Of a DNA stretch of 64,000 bases, positions 42,351 to 53,141 are shown one piece after another. Source of the stretch: Bacteroidaceae bacterium (GTDB lineage: Bacteria; Bacteroidota; Bacteroidia; Bacteroidales; Bacteroidaceae); assembly GCA_017521285.1 (NCBI GenBank), contig JAFXDG010000079.1, positions 27,906 to 91,905 on the forward strand. The letters run 5' to 3'. The notes under the pieces are model-generated. The model made no database searches. It was not told the DNA's origin and saw nothing but the letters and a program-made list of their open reading frames with translations. Numbering within the stretch: the stretch's first letter is position 1; each line of letters starts with the position of its first letter. The translations under genes were made by a program, and so were the position numbers.

Positions 42351-44969
42351 ATGTTGACAGCAAACGAAATCAGAGACTCATTCAAGAGTTTTTTCGAGTC
42401 AAAGGAGCACTTGATTGTGCCCTCGGCTCCCATGGTGGTCAAGGATGACCCGACACTGATGTTTACCAATGCCGGTATGAACCAGTTCAAGGATATCATT
42501 TTGGGCAATGCGCCTGCCAAGAGCAAACGTGTGGCGGATTCTCAGAAGTGTTTGCGCGTGAGTGGCAAGCATAACGACCTTGAAGAGGTGGGACACGATA
42601 CCTATCACCACACGATGTTCGAGATGCTCGGCACCTGGTCTTTCGGAGACTATTTCAAGAAAGAGGCCATCAGCTGGGCATGGGAATATTTGGTGGATGT
42701 GTTGAAACTGAATCCCGAGAATCTCTATGCAACGGTGTTTGAGGGTAGCCCCGAGGAAAACCTTGGCCGTGATGATGAAGCGGCCGGTTATTGGGAGCAG
42801 TACTTGCCCAAAGACCATATTATTAATGGTAACAAGAAGGATAACTTCTGGGAAATGGGTGATACAGGTCCCTGTGGCCCATGTTCAGAGATTCACATTG
42901 ACCTCCGTCCTGCCGAAGAGCGTGCGAAGGTGAGCGGACGCGACTTGGTGAACCACGACCATCCTCAGGTGATTGAAATCTGGAACCTCGTGTTCATGCA
43001 ATACAACCGCAAGGCCGACGGTTCGCTCGAAGGACTGCCTGCCAAGGTTATCGACACTGGTATGGGATTCGAGCGCCTCTGTATGGCTCTGCATGGCAAG
43101 ACTTCCAACTACGACACCGACGTCTTCCAACCTATCATCCGTGCCATAGGCCAGTTGGCCGGCATCAATTATGGTGCTGCCCGCGAGACTGATGTGGCCA
43201 TGCGCGTGATTGCCGACCATATCCGTACGATTGCTTTCTCTATCACAGATGGCCAGCTTCCCTCGAATGCCAAAGCCGGATATGTCATCCGTCGTATCCT
43301 TCGCCGTGCCGTCCGCTATGGTTACACGTTCCTTGGTCAGAAAGAGGCCTTCATGTACCGCCTCCTGCCCGTGCTTATCGACAACATGGGAGGCGCTTAT
43401 CCCGAGCTGAAGGCTCAGCAGACACTCATTGAGAAGGTGATGAAGGAAGAGGAGGAATCTTTCCTGCGTACACTCGAAACTGGTATCCGCCTGCTCGACA
43501 AGGTGATGGGGGAGGTGAAGGCTGCCGGCAAAACAGAAATCAATGGTGTCAATGCCTTTACCCTCTATGATACTTACGGATTCCCCCTCGACCTGACCGA
43601 GCTTATCTGTCGCGAGAACGGACTGGCCGTTAATATTGACGAGTTTAACGCCCAGATGCAGCAACAGAAGGAGCGTGCCCGCAATGCTGCGGCCGTGGAG
43701 ACCGGTGACTGGGTTACTCTGAAGGAAGGTGATACAGAGTTTGTGGGATATGACTATACCGAATACGAAACCAGCATCTTGCGTTACCGTCAGGTGAAGC
43801 AGAAGAATCAGACCCTCTATCAGATTGTACTCGACAAGACGCCTTTCTATGCCGAAAGTGGTGGTCAGGTGGGCGACACCGGTGTGTTGGTAAGTGAATT
43901 TGAAACCATCGACATCATCGACACCAAGAAGGAAAACAATCTGCCCATCCACATTGCGAAGAAACTGCCCGAACATCCTGAGGCTCCCATGATGGCTTGT
44001 GTGGATACTGACAAGCGTGCTGCTTGTGCTGCCAACCACTCATGTACCCACCTCATCGACGAAGCCTTGCGCGAAGTTCTCGGCACACACGTCGAGCAGA
44101 AGGGTTCATTGGTGACTCCCGATAGTCTCCGTTTCGACTTCTCGCACTTCCAGAAGGTGACCGACGAAGAAATCCGTCAGGTAGAGCACTTGGTTAATGC
44201 CAAGATTCGCGAGAATGTGCCTTTGACCGACCATCGCGACCTGCCTATCGAGCAGGCTAAGGAATTGGGTGCCATCGCCCTCTTTGGCGAGAAGTATGGC
44301 GACCGTGTACGTGTTGTCCAGTTCGGCTCATCGGTTGAGTTCTGTGGTGGTACTCACGTGTCGGCTACCGGTAAGATTGGTATGGTGAAGATTCTCTCAG
44401 AAAGCAGTGTGGCTGCCGGAGTGCGTCGTATCGAAGCCATCACTGGCGAGAAGGTAGAAGCTATGCTCGACACCATTCAGGACACCATGAACGACTTGCG
44501 TGCCCTCTTCAACAACACTCCCGACCTCAAGGCTGCCATCCGCAAGCATATCGAAGAGAATGCCGGCCTCCGCAAGCAGGTGGAGGACTTCATGAAGGAG
44601 AAGGAAGCCGAGGTGAAAGACCGCCTTATTGCCGAAGCCAAGGAAATTGGTGGCATGAAGGTGGTGAAGGGCGTAATGCCTATGCCTGCTGATGCCGTGA
44701 AGAATATTGCCTTCCAGGTGCGTCAGGCTATCCCCGAGAAGCTCCTTTGTGTCATCGGTAGTGTGAACGAAGGAAAGCCTATGCTTACCGTCATGATTAG
44801 CGACGACCTTGTAGCCTCAGGTCTCAAGGCCGGTGCACTGGTGAAAGAAGCTGCCAGACTGATTCAAGGTGGTGGTGGCGGACAGCCTCACTTTGCAACC
44901 GCAGGTGGCAAGAATCCTGAGGGCCTTATCTCTGCCGTAGATAAAGTCGTAGAATTGGCTCAGGCATAA
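42351..44969 (+). CDS. alaS: Alanine--tRNA ligase
   Basis: Class II aminoacyl-tRNA synthetase of 872 residues, normal size. The N-terminal catalytic domain starts [17 protein letters not shown] and includes [15 protein letters not shown] and the motif-2-like [17 protein letters not shown]. The editing domain has both zinc-ligand motifs, [12 protein letters not shown] and CGGTHV. The C-Ala domain ends in a glycine-rich [14 protein letters not shown]. It has its own promoter divergent from the M23 gene. No terminator was found directly after it; an inverted repeat follows. Confidence 0.98.
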   Translation: MLTANEIRDSFKSFFESKEHLIVPSAPMVVKDDPTLMFTNAGMNQFKDIILGNAPAKSKRVADSQKCLRVSGKHNDLEEVGHDTYHHTMFEMLGTWSFGDYFKKEAISWAWEYLVDVLKLNPENLYATVFEGSPEENLGRDDEAAGYWEQYLPKDHIINGNKKDNFWEMGDTGPCGPCSEIHIDLRPAEERAKVSGRDLVNHDHPQVIEIWNLVFMQYNRKADGSLEGLPAKVIDTGMGFERLCMALHGKTSNYDTDVFQPIIRAIGQLAGINYGAARETDVAMRVIADHIRTIAFSITDGQLPSNAKAGYVIRRILRRAVRYGYTFLGQKEAFMYRLLPVLIDNMGGAYPELKAQQTLIEKVMKEEEESFLRTLETGIRLLDKVMGEVKAAGKTEINGVNAFTLYDTYGFPLDLTELICRENGLAVNIDEFNAQMQQQKERARNAAAVETGDWVTLKEGDTEFVGYDYTEYETSILRYRQVKQKNQTLYQIVLDKTPFYAESGGQVGDTGVLVSEFETIDIIDTKKENNLPIHIAKKLPEHPEAPMMACVDTDKRAACAANHSCTHLIDEALREVLGTHVEQKGSLVTPDSLRFDFSHFQKVTDEEIRQVEHLVNAKIRENVPLTDHRDLPIEQAKELGAIALFGEKYGDRVRVVQFGSSVEFCGGTHVSATGKIGMVKILSESSVAAGVRRIEAITGEKVEAMLDTIQDTMNDLRALFNNTPDLKAAIRKHIEENAGLRKQVEDFMKEKEAEVKDRLIAEAKEIGGMKVVKGVMPMPADAVKNIAFQVRQAIPEKLLCVIGSVNEGKPMLTVMISDDLVASGLKAGALVKEAARLIQGGGGGQPHFATAGGKNPEGLISAVDKVVELAQA

Positions 44970-45039
44970 CAAGTGAGTGTATTGAAGCACACATAAAATG
45001 ACAATGAGGGGATGTGCCAAAAATGATGCCATTCCAAAT

Positions 45040-45134
45040 TTCAGGCACGGATTTCGCGGATTACACGTATTTATATTTTCACTCTATACCGAAGGGTAAA
45101 TTTATCTGCGTAATCCGCGTAATCCGCGCCTGAA
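45040..45134. repeat. Inverted repeat, GCGGATTAC type (copy E3)
   Basis: The left arm (45040-45067, TTCAGGCACGGATTTCGCGG...) and right arm (45106-45134, GCGTAATCCGCGTAATCCGC...) are complementary. It lies in the 493-bp gap after alaS. Upstream, TGCCAAAAATGATGCCATTCC resembles the hairpin at 63694-63725. A CGGTGTTTT/AAAACGCCG hairpin (45210-45233) is the only other structure seen in the gap. Confidence 0.8.
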
Positions 45135-45367
45135 TTCTTTATATTTGAAACTACTTTTCTTCTTCTTTTCGGGCTCCTTTATATCTTTTGACCACTGACG
45201 AATTTTCTGCGGTGTTTTGTGTGAAAAACGCCGTAATAAGCTGTAAGTAATGTACGTTATAGGGGTTTTGAGATAAAATGAAAAACGCATGAAACATATA
45301 CAAAACCTGTGTGACGTACAAAAAAGCAGGACAAACAAAATAATAAGTAAGTTTTGTTGCTTTTTTC

Positions 45368-45375
45368 TAATTTTG
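45368..45375 (+). promoter_or_regulatory. Bacteroidales -7 promoter box (fasciclin/Sus locus)
   Basis: TAATTTTG (TAnnTTTG), 87 bases upstream of the first fasciclin gene. No good -33 element was found, which would fit dependence on an activator. Confidence 0.45.
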
Positions 45376-45462
45376 CATCGATGAAAAGTGTGCGTTTGTA
45401 CGCTTTGCCGTTAGTGAGAGAATATAAGGAATTAAAATTTATCAATAAAAACTCAAAAAAGT

Positions 45463-48036
45463 ATGAAAACCGAAAAACAAATCTTGAGGAAGAGCCGACG
45501 TTTGGCAATGTTGGCTGCCGGAGTGCTGTTGGCAGGTGGTAGTGCCTTTACGTCATGTTCTGACGAGTACGACTTGGATGAACGTACCCCAGAAGGGTGG
45601 GGAGCCAGTATCTACAGTTGGTTGGACGAACAAGGTAACTTTACCAACACAGTACGTTTGATTGAAGATCTTGGCTACAAGGAAGTGTTGGCCAAGACAG
45701 GTTCAAAGACGTTGTTTGTGGCAGATGATGATGCCTACAGCCGTTTTTATCAAAACAATTCATGGGGAGTGAACAGCTATGAGCAACTTTCCCTTTCCCA
45801 GAAAAAGTTGCTCCTTTTTGGTAGTATGCTCGACAACTCCATGCAGTTGAGCGTGTTGCCCAGCATTCAGGGTACACCTCCCATTGAAGGCGAGTGTATG
45901 CGTCGTTTCGCTTCCAGTTCTGTGTATGATTCGGTGACGGTGATAAATGCCGACCTTATGCCAGACAATCCTTATTGGAAATATTATCGTGAGAATGACA
46001 AGTCGTTGGTCTGCATGACTGATAATTCCGTAGTGCCCTTGTTGTTCTTTATCGAAAAGCAGTTGGCTAACAAGAGAATTACGAATGATGACTATAACTT
46101 CTTGTTCAATTACACCACAGATCGCCAACCCGGTGATGCCAGTGTGAATGGTGTGAAAGTGGAAGAGGGCAACATCCGTTGTTCAAATGGTTTTATCCAC
46201 CGTATGGAGGAAGTTATCACTCCGCGACCCAATATGGCAGATTTGATAGCCAGCAAACCACATGTAAGCACATACAACAAATTGTTGGAGCGCTTCTGTG
46301 CACCATTCCCTGACCGCAATCCTGACCAGAGTGGAAGTGTCACTATGCAATACAATGAATTGTATGGAGCCAGTGTGGATACAGTCTTTACCAAGCGCTT
46401 TTTCTCTGAAAAATCTACGGGTGGTTCTGCTTTGACCGAAACTCCTGATGGCAAAGCAGTAAGTGGAACCTTGAAGTTTGATCCGGGATGGAATGCCTAT
46501 TATGCTGGTTTGGCTGGCGAAGGAAATACCGCCATGCAAAAGGATATGGCCGTTATGATGGTCCCCAGTAATGAGGCGATGAACACCTATTGGAACGGTG
46601 AAGATGGTAGAGGTAGTGTATTGAAGAATTATTATGGTACATGGGAAAATGTTCCTGATGATGTAATCGAAGAATTGCTCAATGTGAATATGCTCAGTTC
46701 CTTTATTTCTTCAGTGCCTTCAAAGTTCAACAATGTGCTTAATGATGCCAACGATCCCATGGGCGTGAATATTGCTGATATTGACTCTGTATGGTTGGGA
46801 TGTAATGGTGCCGTATATCTTACTAATAAGGTATATTCTCCTACTGCATACGTGAGTGTGTCATTCCCTGCGTTGATTAACGAGACTATGAAGATTATCG
46901 ATTGGGCTATTGAGCAGTTGCAGTACAATGTGTATTTGAACTCTCTTAATGCCACTTACAGTTTCTTCATTCCTACCAACAACGCATTGTTGGAGTATAT
47001 TGACCCTGTTTCTTATGGTAAGAGCAAAACACAGCTCTACCGCTTCCATTATGACCCGACCAAGGTGAACAAGAGCGATCGTGTATGGGCCAGTGTATGG
47101 AACTATGACCCCGTTACAGGTGAAGTGCTTGACAGTCTTGAAAGAGTGAATGGTGGTTCTCGAATCACTAACCGATTGAAAGATATTCTTGAAACTCATA
47201 TCGTGATTGGTAATGTGGAAGATGGAAACACTTACTATCGTACTAAAGGTGGAACAGAAATCCGTGTAGATAATGCAGGAAAGGATAATATGACTGTAGC
47301 AGGAAGTTATCAGCTGAATGAAAGTACTCCGATTCGTGTAAGTCAGATTTACGACCAGAGTAAGGAATCTAAGGGTGGTAACGGAAAGAGCTATATTTTG
47401 GAATCAGGTCCTATCTTGGGAACTCGTATGACAGTACATGATTGGTTGGACAGCATCCCCGAATTCTCTAAGTTCAATGAATTGATGCAGGGTAGCTCGT
47501 TGTACGAGGTTCTCCATAACGAACGTTATGTATGTGGTGGTACAAACATCTCCATGTTTAACACTTATCACTATACTGTTTATGTTCCCACGAATGAAAG
47601 TATAGAGGAAATGCAACGTGCAGGTCAGCTTCCTACATGGGATCAAGTGGACATCTACGAACAGGAAGGAAATCTGACTGCTAAGACACGCGACTCTTTG
47701 GCTATTGAAAATTTCTTGCGTTACCATATTCAGGATAATGCCCTCTTCTTTGATGCTGCCCCTGAAAGTGGAGAATATGAAACGGCTCTTATTGACCCCA
47801 ATACCAAACGTTTCTATCGTATTTCTGCAAATTCGACAGGTAAGGAAATCCTTTTAAAGGATAACGCTGGTAACAGTAGCAAGGTGATTGCAAAAGAAGG
47901 TTGTTACAACTTGATGGCACGTGAATACCAGTATAATGGTAAAGATGCTAAGACTGTAAATCAGATTGAGACATCGTCTTCAGCCGTTATCCACCTGATT
48001 GATAAACCGCTTTCATATAAAAAGCAAAACCAATAA
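45463..48036 (+). CDS. Multi-domain fasciclin (FAS1) surface lipoprotein, first of locus
   Basis: 857-residue lipoprotein with Cys at residue 32 (GGSAFTSCSDEYDLDE). The acidic residues after the Cys resemble the Bacteroidetes surface-export signal. At least three fasciclin-like domains are visible. They start around residue 45 (FTNTVRLIEDLGYKEVLA), residue 465 (IDWAIEQLQYNVYLNSLN...FFIPTNNALL) and residue 650 (VHDWLDSIPEFSKFNELM...VYVPTNESIEEM). FAS1 domains mediate protein or glycan adhesion. It is 32 bp upstream of SusC1, so it is probably a co-receptor of that transporter. The ligand is unknown. Confidence 0.82.
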   Translation: MKTEKQILRKSRRLAMLAAGVLLAGGSAFTSCSDEYDLDERTPEGWGASIYSWLDEQGNFTNTVRLIEDLGYKEVLAKTGSKTLFVADDDAYSRFYQNNSWGVNSYEQLSLSQKKLLLFGSMLDNSMQLSVLPSIQGTPPIEGECMRRFASSSVYDSVTVINADLMPDNPYWKYYRENDKSLVCMTDNSVVPLLFFIEKQLANKRITNDDYNFLFNYTTDRQPGDASVNGVKVEEGNIRCSNGFIHRMEEVITPRPNMADLIASKPHVSTYNKLLERFCAPFPDRNPDQSGSVTMQYNELYGASVDTVFTKRFFSEKSTGGSALTETPDGKAVSGTLKFDPGWNAYYAGLAGEGNTAMQKDMAVMMVPSNEAMNTYWNGEDGRGSVLKNYYGTWENVPDDVIEELLNVNMLSSFISSVPSKFNNVLNDANDPMGVNIADIDSVWLGCNGAVYLTNKVYSPTAYVSVSFPALINETMKIIDWAIEQLQYNVYLNSLNATYSFFIPTNNALLEYIDPVSYGKSKTQLYRFHYDPTKVNKSDRVWASVWNYDPVTGEVLDSLERVNGGSRITNRLKDILETHIVIGNVEDGNTYYRTKGGTEIRVDNAGKDNMTVAGSYQLNESTPIRVSQIYDQSKESKGGNGKSYILESGPILGTRMTVHDWLDSIPEFSKFNELMQGSSLYEVLHNERYVCGGTNISMFNTYHYTVYVPTNESIEEMQRAGQLPTWDQVDIYEQEGNLTAKTRDSLAIENFLRYHIQDNALFFDAAPESGEYETALIDPNTKRFYRISANSTGKEILLKDNAGNSSKVIAKEGCYNLMAREYQYNGKDAKTVNQIETSSSAVIHLIDKPLSYKKQNQ

Positions 48037-48068
48037 GACTTGGTGGAAAACTCTAAAATCGAACAATT

Positions 48069-51000
48069 ATGAGTACAAACAGAATAATAAAGATAATGGG
48101 TTTGATGGCTGTCGGTTGTCAGCTGTCAATAGCCAGTGCGCTTGCTCAAAAGGTAGGCGACATCATCAGTGGTACTGTCACGGATGATTTTGGTCCTGTG
48201 ATGGCTGCCAATGTGGTAGAGTTGGACGCCGCTAACCGTATCGTGGCCAATGCCGTGACGGATATCAACGGAAACTTCTCTTTCCGCCTGAAGAATCCGA
48301 AGAACAAATTGCGTGTGACATACGTGGGTTACAAAACTGTAACACTTCCCATCAACAAGCTGAAGTTCAGTATCAAAATGAAAGATGAAGCTTTGATTGA
48401 TGTTGTAGAAGTCACCGCTCGTAAAAAGGCTGATGGTTCAGGTCTGGCCATTCCTTTGGATGAAATCTCTACTGCTCGTCAGAGTATCGACATGACCGAG
48501 TTTGAGGGATTGGGTATCACCTCTGTAGATGAAGCTTTGCAGGGACGTATTGCCGGTCTTGACATTGTGGCCAACTCAGGTAACTTGGGTGCCGGTACTT
48601 CTATGCGTCTGCGTGGTGTATCTACTATCAATGGTTCCAGTGAACCACTGATTGTAGTTGATGGTAACGTGCTGTCTGCAGACACTGAGAATTTTGACTT
48701 CAATTCGGCCAACGAAGAGAACTTTGCCCAATTGCTGAATGTAAACCCTGATGACATCCAAAGTATTTCGGTATTGAAGGATGCTGCGGCTACTGCCATT
48801 TGGGGTTCACAAGGTGCCAACGGTGTAATCGAAATCAAGACAAAGCGTGGTACACGTGGAAAGACTCGTGTGGAGTATAGCTACCGTTTGACAGCTACCT
48901 ACCAGCCTTTGGGTTACAAGATGCTGAATGGTGACGAATACACCATGTTGCTGAAAGAGGAGTATTTCAATCCTTCACTTAGTGATGCTGCCAGCAACAT
49001 TGTTGAGTTGAACTACAATCCCAGTTTCTCTGAATATGAGATGTACAACAACAATACCGATTGGTTGGATGCCGTGAAGCAGATTGGTTTCCGTCAGAAT
49101 CACTATGTAGCTCTGAGTGGTGGTGGTGAGAAAGCACACTTCCGTATTGGTGCCGGTTACGACCGTGAAACAGGTTCTATTATCAAACAGCAGCTCGACC
49201 GTTTTACCTCTCGTGTGAATTTGGACTATTTTGTGAGCGACCGCATCAAGATTGCAACCAACATTTCGTTGACCTATACTAACAATCAGCGAAACAGTGA
49301 TGGCCTTTTGTCCATTGCTTACAACAGAATGCCTAACCTCTCTATTTATGAGCAGGACAGACAGGGTAACAATTTGAATCAGTTCTATCACATGTTGCCT
49401 TCTGTTTCTTCAGAGTTCCGTAACGACCAATTGAAACAACGCAATCCTGTTGCTTCGGCTCATTTGGCCAAGAATCACCAGACCAGTTACGACATCAAGC
49501 CTGAGTTTATATTGCGTTACGATTTGTTGGGTATAGGTGAAGAAAGAACTCGCTTGAACTACGAGGGTAAAGTGATGTTCAACATCTTCAACAGTTATAC
49601 TGATGAGTATATGCCGTCATCACTCAATACGGCAGGCTGGACTGACAAACAAGCTAACCGTACTACAGCAAGTTCAAACAAGAACTTTGGTCTTACTACA
49701 ACTCATACGTTGACATTTACTCCTGTCTTCAAGAATCGTGACCATTCGTTGAGCATGATGTTGCGTGGACAGATGTCAACAGGTAGCAACACTTCACAGA
49801 GCACTGTTACATGGGGTACACCTTCTGGTACTATCCAAAGCACAGGTGCCAATGGTATCATTGATGGTATGAGTACTGGTAGCGGACAGTCACGCAGTAT
49901 CTATTTTACTTACTCTGCTCACTATGCTTACAAAGGACGCTATATGGCCGACTTCTCTGTACGTCGCGACGGTACTACCAAATTCGGTCCCGATAAGCGT
50001 TGGGGTAATTTCCCTGCTTTCTCTGTACGTTGGAATGTCAGTCGTGAACCATGGTTCCACAACGCTTTGCCTTGGGTTTCCATGCTTTCAATCCGTCCGG
50101 GTTGGGGTCTTGTAGGTTCGCAACCGGGTCAGGAATATCTCTTCTTCAGTAGATATGCCAATGGTAATGGTTATATGGGACAGACCTCTATTCATCCGAA
50201 TAACATCCGTTTGAGCAATTTGAAGTGGCAGGAGAAAGAGACCTATAACTTGGGTACTGATTTCGGTTTCTTCGATGATCGCATTACTGGTAACGTGGAA
50301 TTCTACTGGCAGTACACCAGCGACCTTTTGATGAGTAACTATGGTATTCCTACCTCTTCCGGTTATACTTCTTTCTCAACTCGTAACGTGGGTGACATGG
50401 AGAATATAGGTTGGGAGTTTAACTTGAACGGTAATTCTATTATTAAATTAGGTAAGTTCTCAGCTGACTTTAATGTTACTTTTGCCAACAACCGGAATGA
50501 ATTGACCAAGATGGATGAAAGCTGTTTGATCAGTTTGAATAACGAGTGGGATGGTAACAATGGTTCATACCTCTCTCGCGTTGAGCTTAACCATGCTTTG
50601 GGAAGTATCTATGGTTTCCGCTATAAGGGTGTTTATCAATATACGGAATATTCAGCCGAGGAAATTCCTGGCGTGAGTGGTCCTAATGCACCGGTTGTTC
50701 GTGATAAGGATGGTGTAGTGATTCTGGACGAGAATCAGCGTACCAAACCTATGATGTTCCGTGCCGGAACGACAAACTATGAGTTCCGTGGTGGTGATGC
50801 TATCTATGACGATGTTAATGCCGATGGTTCAATCGATGAATTGGATATCGTTTATTTGGGTTCTTCTCTGCCTAAGTTTACTGGAGGTTTCGGTTTCAAA
50901 CTCAAGTGGGGCCGTCTCTCATGGAACAACCAGTTCAACTTCCGTTATGGAAACAAGATTGTCAACAAGGCTCGTATGAATGCGGAGAACATGTACTCTA

Positions 51001-51359
51001 ACAACAATCAAAGCCGTGCTGTCAACTGGCGCTGGCGTGTTGAAGGTGACATCACCACTATTCCTCGTGCCCTTCGTCAGTATGGTTACAACTGGTTGGG
51101 TAGCGACCGTTTCGTTGAAGATGGTTCATTCATCCGTTTGAACTATTCACAGATTAGTTATGCGTTTGACCCGAAAATCATGAAGCAGTTCGGTATCAAT
51201 CGTCTCAGTCTGTATGTATCAGCTAACAACTTGTTCTGTCTGACCAAGTATTCAGGAGCTGACCCCGAAGTTGGTTATGGTGGTTATGGCGTATCTTCCG
51301 ATAATGCCCAGACACCGCGTGCCAAGTCTTTCACGGCAGGTGTGACAGTGCAATTCTGA
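48069..51359 (+). CDS. SusC/RagA-family TonB-dependent transporter (SusC1)
   Basis: Outer-membrane active transporter of 1096 residues. Signal peptide (MAVGCQLSIASALAQ), a CarboxypepD_reg-like beta-sandwich (GTVTDDFGPVMAANVVELDA), then the plug with SVDEALQGRIAGLDIV and LKDAAATAIWGSQGANGVIEIKTKRG, the classical SusC signature. The 22-strand barrel ends AKSFTAGVTVQF with a terminal aromatic. It works with the SusD-like lipoprotein encoded 34 bp downstream to import oligomers using TonB energy. The signal-peptide DNA contains TTGTCAGCTGTCAATAG, resembling the GACAGCTGACAG repeat family. Confidence 0.96.
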   Translation: MSTNRIIKIMGLMAVGCQLSIASALAQKVGDIISGTVTDDFGPVMAANVVELDAANRIVANAVTDINGNFSFRLKNPKNKLRVTYVGYKTVTLPINKLKFSIKMKDEALIDVVEVTARKKADGSGLAIPLDEISTARQSIDMTEFEGLGITSVDEALQGRIAGLDIVANSGNLGAGTSMRLRGVSTINGSSEPLIVVDGNVLSADTENFDFNSANEENFAQLLNVNPDDIQSISVLKDAAATAIWGSQGANGVIEIKTKRGTRGKTRVEYSYRLTATYQPLGYKMLNGDEYTMLLKEEYFNPSLSDAASNIVELNYNPSFSEYEMYNNNTDWLDAVKQIGFRQNHYVALSGGGEKAHFRIGAGYDRETGSIIKQQLDRFTSRVNLDYFVSDRIKIATNISLTYTNNQRNSDGLLSIAYNRMPNLSIYEQDRQGNNLNQFYHMLPSVSSEFRNDQLKQRNPVASAHLAKNHQTSYDIKPEFILRYDLLGIGEERTRLNYEGKVMFNIFNSYTDEYMPSSLNTAGWTDKQANRTTASSNKNFGLTTTHTLTFTPVFKNRDHSLSMMLRGQMSTGSNTSQSTVTWGTPSGTIQSTGANGIIDGMSTGSGQSRSIYFTYSAHYAYKGRYMADFSVRRDGTTKFGPDKRWGNFPAFSVRWNVSREPWFHNALPWVSMLSIRPGWGLVGSQPGQEYLFFSRYANGNGYMGQTSIHPNNIRLSNLKWQEKETYNLGTDFGFFDDRITGNVEFYWQYTSDLLMSNYGIPTSSGYTSFSTRNVGDMENIGWEFNLNGNSIIKLGKFSADFNVTFANNRNELTKMDESCLISLNNEWDGNNGSYLSRVELNHALGSIYGFRYKGVYQYTEYSAEEIPGVSGPNAPVVRDKDGVVILDENQRTKPMMFRAGTTNYEFRGGDAIYDDVNADGSIDELDIVYLGSSLPKFTGGFGFKLKWGRLSWNNQFNFRYGNKIVNKARMNAENMYSNNNQSRAVNWRWRVEGDITTIPRALRQYGYNWLGSDRFVEDGSFIRLNYSQISYAFDPKIMKQFGINRLSLYVSANNLFCLTKYSGADPEVGYGGYGVSSDNAQTPRAKSFTAGVTVQF

Positions 51360-51393
51360 TGAGTATAAAGTAAAAAGCTAAAATAATAAAGAT

Positions 51394-53106
51394 ATGAAAA
51401 CATTCAAACATATAGTTTGCTCCCTTTTCATCGCTACTGCACTGACAGGATGTGAAGATTTCTTCGATACCCTGCCTATGAATGAAGTGGTGCTTGAAAA
51501 CTTTTGGACAGACAAGAACGATGTGACCAGCGTAGTGAACAGTTGTTACGAGTCGCTTGAAAGTGAAGACTGTTTGGTACGCATGGGTGTATGGGGTGAG
51601 TTGCGAAGCGACAATTTGAAAGGTGGCTCTAACCCTTCTGACGAAATCAATCAGATTTTGAAGGAGAACATCCTTCCTTCCAATTCAATGTGTAATTGGA
51701 AAGTCTTCTATCAGACAATCAACCGTTGTAATACAGTGTGTCATTATGCTCCTCAAGTGCAGGCTATTGACCCCAATTACACAGAGTCTGAGATGCGTGC
51801 CAATATTGCCGAAGTTTCAGCACTTCGTGCATTGTGCTATTTCTATTTGATTCGTACTTTCCGCGATGTGCCTTATACTACACAGCCGAGTATTGACGAT
51901 GCTCAGAATTATGTATTGCCGGCCACTCCTTTCAACGATGTATTGGATTCGTTGATTACTGACCTTGAAAGTATAAAGAACGATGCTGTTCGCCGTTATT
52001 ATTTGGATGACAGCCCCAATGCTTATCAGAACAGTAGCCGCATTACCCGTGTTGCCATTTGGGCAATTCTGGCCGACCTTTATTTGTGGAGAGGTGATTG
52101 GGACAATTGTATCAAGTATTGCGACTTGGTGTTGGATTTCAAACGCCAACAATACGAAGATATGTTGGACCGCGATGGTCTTGTTCCTGATATTGACCTC
52201 TTTGGTGATATTCCCATGATCTTGGAGAAACCTTCTGGAAATACTGTGTATGGTCATTCTTACAATGAGATTTTTGGTTATGGAAACTCTTTTGAGAGCC
52301 TTTTCGAACTTTATTTCGAAAGTAATCAGCGCCAGTTGAATACGTGGGTAGGTAAATACTATGGAGGAAACAATAATAATACGATTGGTCATCTGGGTGC
52401 TCCCGATTTCCTTCGCCAGGATGTGGCCATTGGAACCAACACGTTGTTCAAGAAGATCGACGGTCGTGCATACGCAAGCATTGCGATGGAAAACCAGTCC
52501 TATTATCCCCGTAAATTCTATTATGAATCTGTTACGTTCAACACACAGAGTGTGACTGCTGAGAGCAGTTTGGCCTTTTCCGGTTCTTCCCGTAGCAGAG
52601 AAGATGCAAACTTTATTTTCTATCGTTTGAGTGATGCCATTCTGATGAAGGCCGAAGCGTTGATTCAACGTGGTACAATTGACACATCGGGTGTGGCAGT
52701 GGACTATCAGCGTGCATTCCACCTGATTAACACCGTGAACAAACGCGCCATCGATGCTTCTCCTATCTCATCACGTGTCGATACCTTGAAGATGGCAGAC
52801 TATGTGACTTCTAAAGTTGCTATGGAAGACCTGTTGATGGAGGAGCGTCATCGTGAATTCCTGTTTGAAGGAAAACGTTGGTTCGATTTGATTCGTATGG
52901 CTCGTCGCGATGGTAACAACATCCGTCTCTCTACACTTGCAACCCGCAAGTACATTGAGAATGTGAATGCCATCAAGATTAAATTGGCTAATCCTGATCG
53001 TATTTATTTCCCGTATGCAAAAAGTGAGTTGAAGGTGAATCCTTTGCTCAAGCAGAATCCGGCCTATTCAAATACGGAAGATTCAGAATTGACTACTAAT
53101 AAGTAG
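51394..53106 (+). CDS. SusD/RagB-family lipoprotein (SusD1)
   Basis: 570-residue surface lipoprotein with Cys at residue 20 (ATALTGCEDFFDTLP). The helical TPR-like core shows AEVSALRALCYFYLIRTFRDVPY, the hallmark of the family. The C-terminal MEDLLMEERHREFLFEGKRWFDLIRMAR is also typical. It forms the hinged lid on SusC1 and binds substrate at the cell surface. Binding-site aromatics cannot be assigned without a structure. Gene order susC-susD with a 34-bp gap is standard. Confidence 0.96.
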   Translation: MKTFKHIVCSLFIATALTGCEDFFDTLPMNEVVLENFWTDKNDVTSVVNSCYESLESEDCLVRMGVWGELRSDNLKGGSNPSDEINQILKENILPSNSMCNWKVFYQTINRCNTVCHYAPQVQAIDPNYTESEMRANIAEVSALRALCYFYLIRTFRDVPYTTQPSIDDAQNYVLPATPFNDVLDSLITDLESIKNDAVRRYYLDDSPNAYQNSSRITRVAIWAILADLYLWRGDWDNCIKYCDLVLDFKRQQYEDMLDRDGLVPDIDLFGDIPMILEKPSGNTVYGHSYNEIFGYGNSFESLFELYFESNQRQLNTWVGKYYGGNNNNTIGHLGAPDFLRQDVAIGTNTLFKKIDGRAYASIAMENQSYYPRKFYYESVTFNTQSVTAESSLAFSGSSRSREDANFIFYRLSDAILMKAEALIQRGTIDTSGVAVDYQRAFHLINTVNKRAIDASPISSRVDTLKMADYVTSKVAMEDLLMEERHREFLFEGKRWFDLIRMARRDGNNIRLSTLATRKYIENVNAIKIKLANPDRIYFPYAKSELKVNPLLKQNPAYSNTEDSELTTNK

Positions 53107-53141
53107 AATAGATTGAAACATTCTAATTTGTTTATACAATT

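Noticed and set aside
45381-45542. Possible leader peptide (MKSVRLYALPLVREYKE...) before the first fasciclin gene
   Set aside because: It runs out of frame into the lipoprotein gene, whose signal peptide and lipobox are clear; no attenuator hairpin lies after it.
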